Positions 8,194 through 15,885 of a stretch of DNA of 31,700 nt are shown here, one piece after another. Origin of the DNA: UBA3537 sp965662485 (GTDB lineage: Bacteria > Bacteroidota > Bacteroidia > Flavobacteriales > Flavobacteriaceae). The position numbers and the translations under genes were made by a program. The stretch lies in contig CBFIIL010000018.1 in NCBI GenBank assembly GCA_965662485.1, forward strand, positions 1 to 31,700, written 5' to 3'. Each line of letters opens with the position of its first letter. The stretch's first letter is position 1. The notes beneath the pieces were generated by a model that had not been told where the DNA came from, ran no database searches, and was given only the letters and a program-made list of their open reading frames with translations.

Positions 8194-8577
8194 ATGTCTA
8201 TGGAAACAACCAACAGATACTCAGACAAAGATTTAGAAGAATTCAAAACATTGATTCAACAAAAGATTGAAAAGGCTCAACATGATTTGAAACTCATAAA
8301 AAGCGCCTACATGAACGACTTAAATAATGGTACAGAAGATACTTCTCCAACATTTAAAGCGTTTGATGAAGGCAGTCAAGTAATGAGTAAAGAATCAAAT
8401 GCACAGCTTGCAATACGTCAAGAAAAATTCATCAGAGATCTTAAAAATGCACTTATTAGAATTCAAAATAAAACCTATGGTGTATGTAGAGTTACAGGAA
8501 AACTAATTAATAAAAAACGATTGGAGCTTGTACCTCATGCTACTTTGAGTATTGAAGCTAAAAACATGCAACGATAA
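8194..8577 (+). CDS. TraR/DksA-family protein with a degenerate zinc finger
   Basis: A 127-residue protein with a helical N-terminal coiled-coil region (about 10-95) and a short C-terminal globular region, the DksA layout. DksA binds in the RNA polymerase secondary channel and modulates transcription with ppGpp. The zinc site is degraded: of four expected cysteines only C98 remains (GVCRVTGK), and the last CxxC position reads SIEA (119-122). The acidic tip motif of E. coli DksA is also not obvious; the equivalent stretch is about 58-70 (FDEGSQVMSKESN). Cysteine-poor versions are common in Bacteroidetes. Start is ATG 8194, or possibly ATG 8200. It lies between ileS and lspA with 5 and 1 base gaps, so all three are almost certainly one transcript. 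Confidence 0.83.
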   Translation: MSMETTNRYSDKDLEEFKTLIQQKIEKAQHDLKLIKSAYMNDLNNGTEDTSPTFKAFDEGSQVMSKESNAQLAIRQEKFIRDLKNALIRIQNKTYGVCRVTGKLINKKRLELVPHATLSIEAKNMQR

Positions 8578-8578
8578 G

Positions 8579-9232
8579 ATGTCTAAAAAGCATGTCTTAT
8601 ATCTTATTTTATCTATTTTAATTTTTGATCAACTTTCCAAGTTTTATGTAAAAACCCATTTTGAACTAGGTCATGAGTGGGTAGTTTTCAGTTGGTTCAA
8701 AATTCTTTTTGTTGAGAATGATGGCATGGCTTGGGGGGCAAAAATTAGTGACATCTTCTCTTTCATTTCAGATAAATCAGCAAAATTATTTCTAACGCTA
8801 TTTAGATTAGTTGCTGTTCTAGGGATTGGCTATTGGCTTTTCGATTCTATAAAAAAACACGCCTCTAAGTTGCTGACTTGTGCCATTGCACTCATCTTTT
8901 CAGGTGCACTTGGCAATATCATTGATTCTGTTTTTTATGGTATCATTTTTAATCATAGTTATGGCCAAAAAGCTGTAATTTTTGCTGAAAATAATTACAG
9001 TGGATTATTTTATGGAAAAGTTGTAGACATGTTACATTTCCCACTATTATCAGGGTATTTTCCCAATTGGTTGCCATTTGTTGGAGGAGATTATTTTACT
9101 TTTTTCAGTCCAGTTTTCAATATTGCTGATGTAGCCATAAGTACAGGCGTTGGACTTCTTTTGTTATACAATAGCAAGAGCGTCACTTCCAAACAAACTC
9201 TTACTCAAAATGATAAATCTGATTTGGAGTAA
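8579..9232 (+). CDS. lspA: Lipoprotein signal peptidase (signal peptidase II)
   Basis: Inner-membrane aspartyl protease that removes signal peptides from prolipoproteins ahead of the lipid-modified cysteine. Four predicted helices. The family motifs are visible: FDQLSK (16-21), VENDGMAWG (45-53), GALGNIID with catalytic D116, and FNIAD with catalytic D184. The 217-residue length exceeds the usual 160 or so because of a polar insertion at about 121-175, as seen in Bacteroidetes versions. I chose ATG 8579, one base after the previous stop, because it places a short basic N-terminus before the first helix; ATG 8552 would overlap the upstream gene by 26 bases. The 3' end overlaps the convergent gene by 32 bases. 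Likely clients in this window include the lipoproteins at 20031 and 27409. Confidence 0.95.
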   Translation: MSKKHVLYLILSILIFDQLSKFYVKTHFELGHEWVVFSWFKILFVENDGMAWGAKISDIFSFISDKSAKLFLTLFRLVAVLGIGYWLFDSIKKHASKLLTCAIALIFSGALGNIIDSVFYGIIFNHSYGQKAVIFAENNYSGLFYGKVVDMLHFPLLSGYFPNWLPFVGGDYFTFFSPVFNIADVAISTGVGLLLLYNSKSVTSKQTLTQNDKSDLE

Positions 9233-9764
9233 TACAATAATCCAAAGGGATGTCGTATGCTTTCTGGTCTTCTAATGTAGTTTCAGCTTCAAAAAAAGAA
9301 AGTCCTATTTTAATGGCATTTGGGCAGTTTTTTAAAAAGGTATCATAAAACCCTTTTCCATACCCTACCCGATGGCCTTTTATATCAAAAGCCAATAAAG
9401 GGACAAACACCACTTCAATTTGATTGTCTTGAATTTGCACGCCACCTTCAGGCTCTGGAATACTCCAAATATTGGGTTTAATCACAGTGCTGTCTGTGAG
9501 TAAAAAGTGAGTCATTTTTCCTGTTGAAATATTGCTTTTTGGAATCACTACATTTTTATCTTTTCCAAACAAAATACTTATTAGAGGCTCTGTTTCTATT
9601 TCTTTTAAGTGTTTGATTGTTAAAAAGATATGAAAAAAGCTAGCGTTCCAAATGGGAAGTTTCAGTGCTTGATTTGCAATTTGTAAGCTCAAATTTTCAA
9701 TGGTAGATTGATTTAAAGTTTTACGCTTTTGCTTGTAGGTTGATCTAAGGTCTTTTTTATTCAT
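9201..9764 (-). CDS. fau: 5-formyltetrahydrofolate cyclo-ligase (MTHFS family)
   Basis: Converts 5-formyl-THF to 5,10-methenyl-THF using ATP, returning a storage form to the one-carbon pool. The 187-residue length is normal. The family's signature near the C-terminal half is present: VPLLAFD then GHRVGYGKGFYD (130-141). The N-terminus has the usual basic ATP-contacting helix (KKDLRSTYKQKRK). It is the last gene of a minus-strand operon: its ATG overlaps the stop of the upstream hydrolase gene by four bases. It runs tail-to-tail into lspA with 32 shared bases and no hairpin terminator in between, so the two transcripts are antisense to each other at their ends. Confidence 0.94.
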   Translation of the reverse strand: MNKKDLRSTYKQKRKTLNQSTIENLSLQIANQALKLPIWNASFFHIFLTIKHLKEIETEPLISILFGKDKNVVIPKSNISTGKMTHFLLTDSTVIKPNIWSIPEPEGGVQIQDNQIEVVFVPLLAFDIKGHRVGYGKGFYDTFLKNCPNAIKIGLSFFEAETTLEDQKAYDIPLDYCITPNQIYHFE

Positions 9765-10732
9765 AAATTATATTTTGTGGAACATCGAAAAAGGGCATCA
9801 CCTTTATATACAATAGGGGCTTCATTGATATTTAAAATATAACCTTCACAGTCTGCTTTGACTGATTGATTAAATTTTCCATAAGCATCAGTTATATAAC
9901 CCAAAATAGTGTCTTTTTCTACTTTAGAATTGAGTTTTATAGTGGCCCGAAACATCCCGGAAGATTTGGCTCTAATCCATTTACTTTCTTCAATAAAAAT
10001 TATTTCTTTTTTAGGTAAAGTTACCTTAAATTTAGATCCCAACATTCCAAGATGATTTAAAATTCGCTTGGCTCCATTGACTCCCGTATTGGTAACTTGC
10101 GCATCAATATGATAAGATTTTCCACCTTCAAAAAGTAAAATAGGAATCTTATGCTTATCACAAGCACTACGGAATGATTTCGGGATTTTTTTAGAATAAA
10201 TCACAAATGGCGCACCATAGGCCTTGGCCCATTTTTTGAGTTTAGGAGCTTTGTTAACGATTCTAATTTGAGGCGCATTGAAACGTCCTGCACCGCCTGT
10301 ATGATGATCAATAATAAAATCGACTTGTGGTATAATTTCGTGCATGAGTTTATAGGCCACTTGACTCGCCAATGATCCTGATTTAGAACCTGGGAATACA
10401 CGATTTAAATCACGTCCATCGGGGAGCTCGCGAGTTTTATTGAGAAATCCAAAAATATTTAAAACAGGAATACAAATTATAGTGCCTTTTTTTGGTTTAT
10501 TAATTCCTTTTGCAATCAATTGTCGAACAATTTCTACACCATTCACTTCGTCTCCGTGAATACCTGCTGTAAATAAAACGACAGGCCCTGGTTTTTTGGA
10601 ACGATTGATAATTACTGGAACATCCACTCTGGTTCGAGTGTGTAGTTTTGCGACGTGAAAATTAATTTCTCGTGATTTGCCAAGAGCAATGTCTTCGCCA
10701 AGAATATTTAATATAGAATTATTATTAGTCAT
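9761..10732 (-). CDS. AstE/aspartoacylase-family zinc hydrolase coupled to rimK
   Basis: A 323-residue M14-like metallohydrolase of the succinylglutamate desuccinylase/aspartoacylase family, which cleaves amide bonds of N-acyl amino acids. Visible zinc and active-site elements are H59 and E62 in GIHGDEVNG, RDLNRVFPGS at 107-116, DHHTGG at 142-147 with the third zinc histidine, and the likely catalytic glutamate E202 in LLFEGG. The C-terminal beta domain (about 225-320) matches the family, and there is no signal peptide. The gene shares one base with the upstream rimK and four bases with the downstream cyclo-ligase gene, so its expression is tightly tied to rimK. It need not act in arginine catabolism: no other ast gene is present. 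A glutamate-trimming role opposite RimK is my inference. Confidence 0.88.
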   Translation of the reverse strand: MTNNNSILNILGEDIALGKSREINFHVAKLHTRTRVDVPVIINRSKKPGPVVLFTAGIHGDEVNGVEIVRQLIAKGINKPKKGTIICIPVLNIFGFLNKTRELPDGRDLNRVFPGSKSGSLASQVAYKLMHEIIPQVDFIIDHHTGGAGRFNAPQIRIVNKAPKLKKWAKAYGAPFVIYSKKIPKSFRSACDKHKIPILLFEGGKSYHIDAQVTNTGVNGAKRILNHLGMLGSKFKVTLPKKEIIFIEESKWIRAKSSGMFRATIKLNSKVEKDTILGYITDAYGKFNQSVKADCEGYILNINEAPIVYKGDALFRCSTKYNL

Positions 10733-11607
10733 TAACGTATATTTCTTTCAATGAAAGTTATAATAGCTTTTGCAATATTTTTCTGTGAGGCGCCTTCAAT
10801 CCCCTCAAGGCCTGGTGTAGAATTGATTTCCATAACCAATGGCCCACGGTTTGATTGTAATATATCTACCCCACAAACAGGGAGTTTGAGTTGCCGAGCA
10901 GATTTAATAGCAATTTTTAGTTCTGACTCGGACATGCGATAATACTCAAATGTGCCACCACGATGCAAATTTGATCTAAATTCCCCTTCTTTTCCTTTGC
11001 GCTTCATGGCTCCAATGACTTGACCATCAACTATAAAAGCACGAATATCTACCCCTTTTGCTTCCGAAATATATTCTTGAACCAACGCCCTTGCTTGTAG
11101 TCCATTAAAAGCTTCTAAAACAGACTCTGCAGCATTTTTGCTTTCTGCTAATACAACCCCAAGACCTTGAGTTCCTTCTAATAATTTGATAACAACTGGA
11201 GTGCCTCCAACATGTTCTATAACTTCCTCAACATCTTTTGAATAGTTTGTAAATACAGTTTTTGGCATATCAATTCCACCTTTCGAAAGGTGTTGAAAAC
11301 TACGTAGTTTATCTCTTGAACGAATAATAGCATCTGATGAAACTGTGGAAAATACATTCATCATTTCAAACTGACGTACTACTGCACAGCCATAAAAAGT
11401 TACGGAAGCTCCAATTCTTGGAATAATGGCATCAACATCATTAAGATACTTACCCTTATAATAGACTGTGGGCTTTTCTTTTTCAATGATCAAGTCACAG
11501 CTCAAAGGGTCAATAACTTCTACGTCATGGCCTCTATTTTCGGCTTCTTCAATGAGTCTTCTTGTGGAGTATAGATTTTTATTTCGAGATAAAATAACAA
11601 TGTTCAT
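10732..11607 (-). CDS. rimK: RimK-family ATP-grasp glutamate ligase
   Basis: A 291-residue enzyme of the RimK family, which adds glutamate residues to the C-terminus of ribosomal protein S6 or makes related peptides. The N-terminal domain (1-95, from MNIVILSRNKNLYSTRRLIEEA) leads into the ATP-grasp core: VVIKLLEGTQGLGVVLAES (glycine-rich ATP loop, about 143-161), VDIRAFIVDGQVIGAMKR and LVMEINSTPGLEGIE with the Mg-binding acidic/Asn residues. These match E. coli RimK closely in order and length. It begins the minus-strand operon; the intergenic region to the divergent uvrC is 89 bases. The true substrate (S6, other proteins, small molecules) cannot be told from sequence. Confidence 0.93.
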   Translation of the reverse strand: MNIVILSRNKNLYSTRRLIEEAENRGHDVEVIDPLSCDLIIEKEKPTVYYKGKYLNDVDAIIPRIGASVTFYGCAVVRQFEMMNVFSTVSSDAIIRSRDKLRSFQHLSKGGIDMPKTVFTNYSKDVEEVIEHVGGTPVVIKLLEGTQGLGVVLAESKNAAESVLEAFNGLQARALVQEYISEAKGVDIRAFIVDGQVIGAMKRKGKEGEFRSNLHRGGTFEYYRMSESELKIAIKSARQLKLPVCGVDILQSNRGPLVMEINSTPGLEGIEGASQKNIAKAIITFIERNIR

Positions 11608-11683
11608 AGCAAAAAAATATAGCTAATTTTAAAGCAATATACTAAAAAACTATATTGGATTTTTACAATCCTAGGAATTAATC

Positions 11684-11691
11684 TACCTTTG
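11684..11691 (+). promoter_or_regulatory. -7 element (TACCTTTG) five bases before the uvrC ATG
   Basis: Exact TAnnTTTG match. Transcription normally starts only a few bases past this element, so the predicted start coincides with ATG 11697 and the mRNA would be leaderless or nearly so. No -33 TTTG at ideal spacing: the nearest TTG (11655-11657) is 26 bases upstream. Confidence 0.5.
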
Positions 11692-11696
11692 GAAAG

Positions 11697-13499
11697 ATGT
11701 CATCTTCAAGATTAGAAATACAACTCAAAACTCTTCCGAGTACGCCCGGAGTGTATCAATTTTTTGATGCTAAGGGTACAGTGATTTATGTTGGCAAGGC
11801 CAAAAATTTAAAAAACCGGGTACGATCGTATTTTAACAAAGTTCATGATTACGGTAAAACCAACGTTTTGGTTAAAAAAATTCACAACATCAAACACATT
11901 GTTGTTGATACCGAAACGGATGCTTTATTGCTTGAAAATAATCTTATAAAAAAATATCAACCACGCTATAATGTTCTTCTAAAAGATGACAAGTCATACC
12001 CGTGGATTTGTATAAAAAAAGAGCGATTTCCACGAGTTTTTCAAACACGACGCGTCATAAAAGATGGCTCGGAATATTTTGGACCATATACAAGTGTTAA
12101 AACGGTTTACACATTATTAGACCTGATAAAAGGGCTTTTCCCAATCCGCACCTGTAATTATGATTTGTCTGAAGAAAAAATCAAAAATCAAAAATTTAAA
12201 GTTTGTTTGGAGTATCATCTAGGCAACTGTAAAGGGGCTTGCGAGGCCAAGGAAACAGAACACACATATTTGAAAAATATATCTGCTATTCGTGATATTT
12301 TAAAAGGAAATTTTAAAAATTCTTTATCACTTTTCAAAAGTCAAATGCAAGATTTAGCGGCAAATTTACAGTTTGAAGATGCACAAGTTTTAAAAGAAAA
12401 AATCACCATTTTAGAAAACTATCAATCAAAATCTACTATTGTAAATCCTAAAATCAGCGATGTTGAGGTCTACTCAATTATTAGTGACGAAAGCTTTGCT
12501 TATGTGAACTTTCTTCAATTATCTTATGGTTCAATTATCAGGGCACATACGATGGAAATTAAAAAGAAACTTCAAGAAAGTGATGTTGAATTATTGGAAT
12601 TAGCAATCACAGAATTGAGACAACGTTTTCAATTACTTTCAAAAGAAATTTATGTGCCATTTGAAGTTGAGCTAGGTGAGGTCATAAAAATTACAATTCC
12701 AAAAGTTGGCGACAAAAAGCAGTTATTGGATTTGTCTTTACGTAATGCTAAATATTATAGATTGGAGCAATTGAAACAGGTAAAAATAACTGATCCAGAT
12801 CGTCATGTAAAACGTATTATGGCACAAATGAAGTCTGATTTGCGGCTTAAGGAACTTCCAACCCATATAGAATGCTTTGACAATTCGAACATACAAGGCA
12901 CACATCCTGTTGCAGCTTGTGTTGTCTTTAAAAATGGCAAACCAAGCAAAAAAGACTACCGTCATTTTAATATCAAAACCGTAGAAGGTCCAGATGATTT
13001 TGCATCTATGACAGAAGTGGTTTACAGAAGATATAAAAGACTTTTGGACGAAAAACAAGATTTACCACAACTTATCGTTATAGATGGAGGAAAAGGACAA
13101 TTGTCTGCAGCGCTAAAAAGTTTGGATGAATTAAACTTACGTGGTAAGATCGCTATTGTTGGCATCGCAAAACGTTTGGAAGAATTATTTTATCCAAATG
13201 ATCCAATTCCATTATATTTAGACAAGAAAAGTGAAACATTGAAAATTATTCAACAATTAAGAAATGAAGCGCATCGTTTTGGGATAGAACATCATCGCAA
13301 TCGACGAAGCAAATCGGCATTACACTCCGAGTTGGAATCTATTCCAGGGATTGGAGAAAAAACCAGGGTGCAATTATTGAAGGCGTTTAAGTCGGCACAA
13401 AGGGTTTCTTTTGCCAAATTGGACGAATTAGAACAAATTGTAGGTGTGTCCAAGGCTCAAAAAATTTATAAATTTTATCATAAAGAAAATGAAATTTAA
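11697..13499 (+). CDS. uvrC: Excinuclease ABC subunit C
   Basis: Makes the dual incisions around bulky DNA lesions after UvrAB loading. The 600-residue length is standard. The N-terminal GIY-YIG nuclease has GVY (18-20), YVG (31-33) and KNLKNRVRSYF. A cysteine cluster follows (RTCNYD, KVCLEYHLGNCKGAC), then the UvrB-binding coiled segment (about 205-240). The C-terminal RNase H-like nuclease has ECFDNSN, VIDGGKGQ and RNEAHRFGI. A helix-hairpin-helix pair (IPGIGEKTRVQLLKAF) ends the protein. It is divergent from rimK, and its 3' end overlaps the next gene by 11 bases, giving probable translational coupling. Confidence 0.97.
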   Translation: MSSSRLEIQLKTLPSTPGVYQFFDAKGTVIYVGKAKNLKNRVRSYFNKVHDYGKTNVLVKKIHNIKHIVVDTETDALLLENNLIKKYQPRYNVLLKDDKSYPWICIKKERFPRVFQTRRVIKDGSEYFGPYTSVKTVYTLLDLIKGLFPIRTCNYDLSEEKIKNQKFKVCLEYHLGNCKGACEAKETEHTYLKNISAIRDILKGNFKNSLSLFKSQMQDLAANLQFEDAQVLKEKITILENYQSKSTIVNPKISDVEVYSIISDESFAYVNFLQLSYGSIIRAHTMEIKKKLQESDVELLELAITELRQRFQLLSKEIYVPFEVELGEVIKITIPKVGDKKQLLDLSLRNAKYYRLEQLKQVKITDPDRHVKRIMAQMKSDLRLKELPTHIECFDNSNIQGTHPVAACVVFKNGKPSKKDYRHFNIKTVEGPDDFASMTEVVYRRYKRLLDEKQDLPQLIVIDGGKGQLSAALKSLDELNLRGKIAIVGIAKRLEELFYPNDPIPLYLDKKSETLKIIQQLRNEAHRFGIEHHRNRRSKSALHSELESIPGIGEKTRVQLLKAFKSAQRVSFAKLDELEQIVGVSKAQKIYKFYHKENEI

Positions 13500-15717
13500 C
13501 CCCAAATTTATATTATCTATATGTTTATTCAGTCTTTTTGGATTTGCACAAGAGACTTTACCAGAAAATCCAAAAATAGGATTGGTATTAAGTGGCGGAG
13601 GCGCTAAAGGATTGGCTCATATTGGGGTGTTAAAAGTAATTGATAGCCTTGGAGTTCGTATAGATTATATTGGAGGTACAAGTATGGGGGCCGTAGTTGG
13701 CGGGTTATATGCCACTGGGTATTCTGGGAAACAGTTGGATTCTATTTTTAGAGAGGTCGATTTTGATGTTCTTCTTGGAGACAAAGTTCCACGACCTTCC
13801 AAAACGTTTCAAGAACGAAAAAACGCAGAAAAATATGCCGTATCACTTCCTCTATATGATTTCAAACTTCAATTACCATCTTCAATTTCTAGAGGTCAAA
13901 ACGTTTTTAACTTACTAACAAAACTCACAAAAGATGAATGGGGCATAAATGATTTTACTAAGTTACCTATTCCATTTTATTGCATCGCAACAAACATGGA
14001 AACAGGTGAAGCTGTCGTTCTGGACAAAGGAAACCTAGCAGAGGCGATGTCCATAAGTAGTATACTTCCAACACTTTTTCAACCCATAGAACGAGATGGT
14101 GTTCTGCTGATGGACGGTGGAATTGCAAACAATTATCCTGTAGAAATTTTAAAAACAAAAAATTTAGATTATATCATTGGGGTTAATGTCCAAGAAGACC
14201 TTTTGACAAAAGATGAAATAAAATCTGTATCGGAAATTCTAACACAAATTAATAGTTTTAGATCAACAGAAGCGATGAAAGCCAAAAGGGGAATGACAAA
14301 TCTCTTTATAGAACCTAATGTTGAGGGGTACAATATCATATCTTTTAATAAAGGCTCAGAGATCATTGGAAAAGGCAAAAAAGCAGTGACTCCCTTTATA
14401 AATGTACTTCAGCGATTAAAGACCTCACAAAACTACACAAAGAAAAATAAAAAAGTCATCGACATTGACACCCTAAAAATAAATAAAATTGATATCCTAG
14501 GGAATGAAAAATATACGGACTCTTATGTTTTAGGTAAGTTACGTTTTCGTCGGGGGGAAACTTTAAGTTTTGAAGACTTTAATAATGGTGTCAACAATCT
14601 ATTAGCGACGAACAATTTTGATAGTTTTCGCTATAAATTTTTATTAAGTGATAATAAAGAGTACGATTTTGTTGGAACTGTTAGAGAAACAGCAAAAACA
14701 AGTTTTTTAAAGCTGGGCGTTCATTATGACCAAGTTTTAAAAAGTTCTGTACTATTGAATTTTACGAAAAAACAACTGCTCCTTAAAAATGATGTATTGT
14801 CTCTAGATTTTATTTTAGGGGATAATTCTCGCTTTAATTTTGATTATTACATAGACAAAGGATTTTATTGGAGCATAGGACTCAACGCAAAATATACGCG
14901 GTTCCGCTATGACATCAATCCATTATTTTTTGATGCATCTCTTCCAGAAATATTAAGTAGTAGAATTCCCACAATACTGTCAGATTTTACAGCCAGTTTT
15001 TTTGTCGAAACTCTAATAAGAAAAGATTTTTCACTCAAAATTGGCGCAACATTTAAACGTCTTAATATGTATGCCTCGAGTCCCGCTTTAGTTACAACAT
15101 TTCAGGACGTAAAATACCAAATTGAAGAAAGTGATTTTTTGAGCACAAATGCAACGGTGAAATACGATACATTAGATGATGTTTTCTTTCCATCTAGCGG
15201 CTTCTTATTTGAAGGAAGCGGAGATTTGTACTTAACCGCATCAAAATATGATAAATTTAGCCAGTTTTTAATTCTAAAAACCAATATTGCAAAGGCCTTT
15301 TCAATTAATAACAAAATATCCCTATTAGCAGGTACTGAAGGGGGTTTTTTAATTGGAGATGATAAAATTTCCGCACTTAATTTTGGCCTAGGAGGCTATT
15401 CACATAATCACTTAAATAATAATGGATCATTTTTTGGCTATGACTTTTTTAGTTTATCGGGGAATAGTTTTGTGAAAGCATATTTTTCAGCCGATTATGA
15501 ATTTTATAAGCGTCACCATATCAATATATCCGGAAATTTTGCAAATATTGGAAATGATATTTTCCTTGAAAAAGAATGGCTTACTTTACCAGACTATATG
15601 GGCTTTGCTATTGGTTATGGACTTGAAACTATCTTTGGCCCAATAGAGCTCAAATTTCATTGGTCTCCAGAAAATGATTACAGTGGGGCTTTTGTAAATT
15701 TGGGATATTGGTTCTGA
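13489..15717 (+). CDS. Patatin-like phospholipase fused to an Omp85/BamA-type outer-membrane barrel
   Basis: A 742-residue surface or outer-membrane lipase. Signal peptide at 1-20 (ends GFA|QE). The patatin domain (about 28-310) has the oxyanion loop GGGAKG (36-41), nucleophile S65 in GTSMG and D209 of DGG, so the Ser-Asp dyad is intact. A POTRA-like region (about 335-405, with NKIDILGNEKYTDSYVLGKL) is followed by a C-terminal barrel ending in FVNLGYWF. This layout resembles type Vd (PlpD-like) patatin autotransporters and is common in Bacteroidetes. I chose ATG 13489, which overlaps the uvrC end by 11 bases; ATG 13444 would add 15 residues before the signal peptide. Whether the lipase is released or stays attached is unknown. 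Confidence 0.9.
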   Translation: MKFNPKFILSICLFSLFGFAQETLPENPKIGLVLSGGGAKGLAHIGVLKVIDSLGVRIDYIGGTSMGAVVGGLYATGYSGKQLDSIFREVDFDVLLGDKVPRPSKTFQERKNAEKYAVSLPLYDFKLQLPSSISRGQNVFNLLTKLTKDEWGINDFTKLPIPFYCIATNMETGEAVVLDKGNLAEAMSISSILPTLFQPIERDGVLLMDGGIANNYPVEILKTKNLDYIIGVNVQEDLLTKDEIKSVSEILTQINSFRSTEAMKAKRGMTNLFIEPNVEGYNIISFNKGSEIIGKGKKAVTPFINVLQRLKTSQNYTKKNKKVIDIDTLKINKIDILGNEKYTDSYVLGKLRFRRGETLSFEDFNNGVNNLLATNNFDSFRYKFLLSDNKEYDFVGTVRETAKTSFLKLGVHYDQVLKSSVLLNFTKKQLLLKNDVLSLDFILGDNSRFNFDYYIDKGFYWSIGLNAKYTRFRYDINPLFFDASLPEILSSRIPTILSDFTASFFVETLIRKDFSLKIGATFKRLNMYASSPALVTTFQDVKYQIEESDFLSTNATVKYDTLDDVFFPSSGFLFEGSGDLYLTASKYDKFSQFLILKTNIAKAFSINNKISLLAGTEGGFLIGDDKISALNFGLGGYSHNHLNNNGSFFGYDFFSLSGNSFVKAYFSADYEFYKRHHINISGNFANIGNDIFLEKEWLTLPDYMGFAIGYGLETIFGPIELKFHWSPENDYSGAFVNLGYWF

Positions 15718-15735
15718 AAGTATAATTTTTTTTAT

Positions 15736-15743
15736 TAAATTTG
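15736..15743 (+). promoter_or_regulatory. Candidate -7 element (TAAATTTG) upstream of hmgA
   Basis: Exact TAnnTTTG match. It would leave an unusually long leader of about 135 bases before ATG 15886. No clean TTTG at ideal spacing upstream. Apart from this, 15718-15885 shows no hairpin or operator that I can support. Confidence 0.35.
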
Positions 15744-15885
15744 TGTATGTCACTTTATTGGAAAGACCTTTTGTTGTTACTTCATTTTCTTATCAAAAGA
15801 AACCCTGAATAAGCTGAGTTCTTGATACATATCACGAACCAATTTCTCTTTGAGCTTATTTTGTATAACATAAAAACTTTTTACA

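Noticed and set aside
8552..8578. Longer start (ATG 8552) for lspA
   Set aside because: It overlaps the DksA-like gene by 26 bases and adds nine residues not seen in the family; ATG 8579 is one base after the stop.
12738..13058. Minus-strand open frame of 106 codons inside uvrC
   Set aside because: Shadow of the conserved UvrC nuclease domain; Cys/His/Phe-rich in the way antisense frames usually are.
13444..13488. Longer start (ATG 13444) for the patatin gene
   Set aside because: It adds 15 residues ahead of a normal signal peptide and deepens the overlap with uvrC to 56 bases. ATG 13489 fits better.
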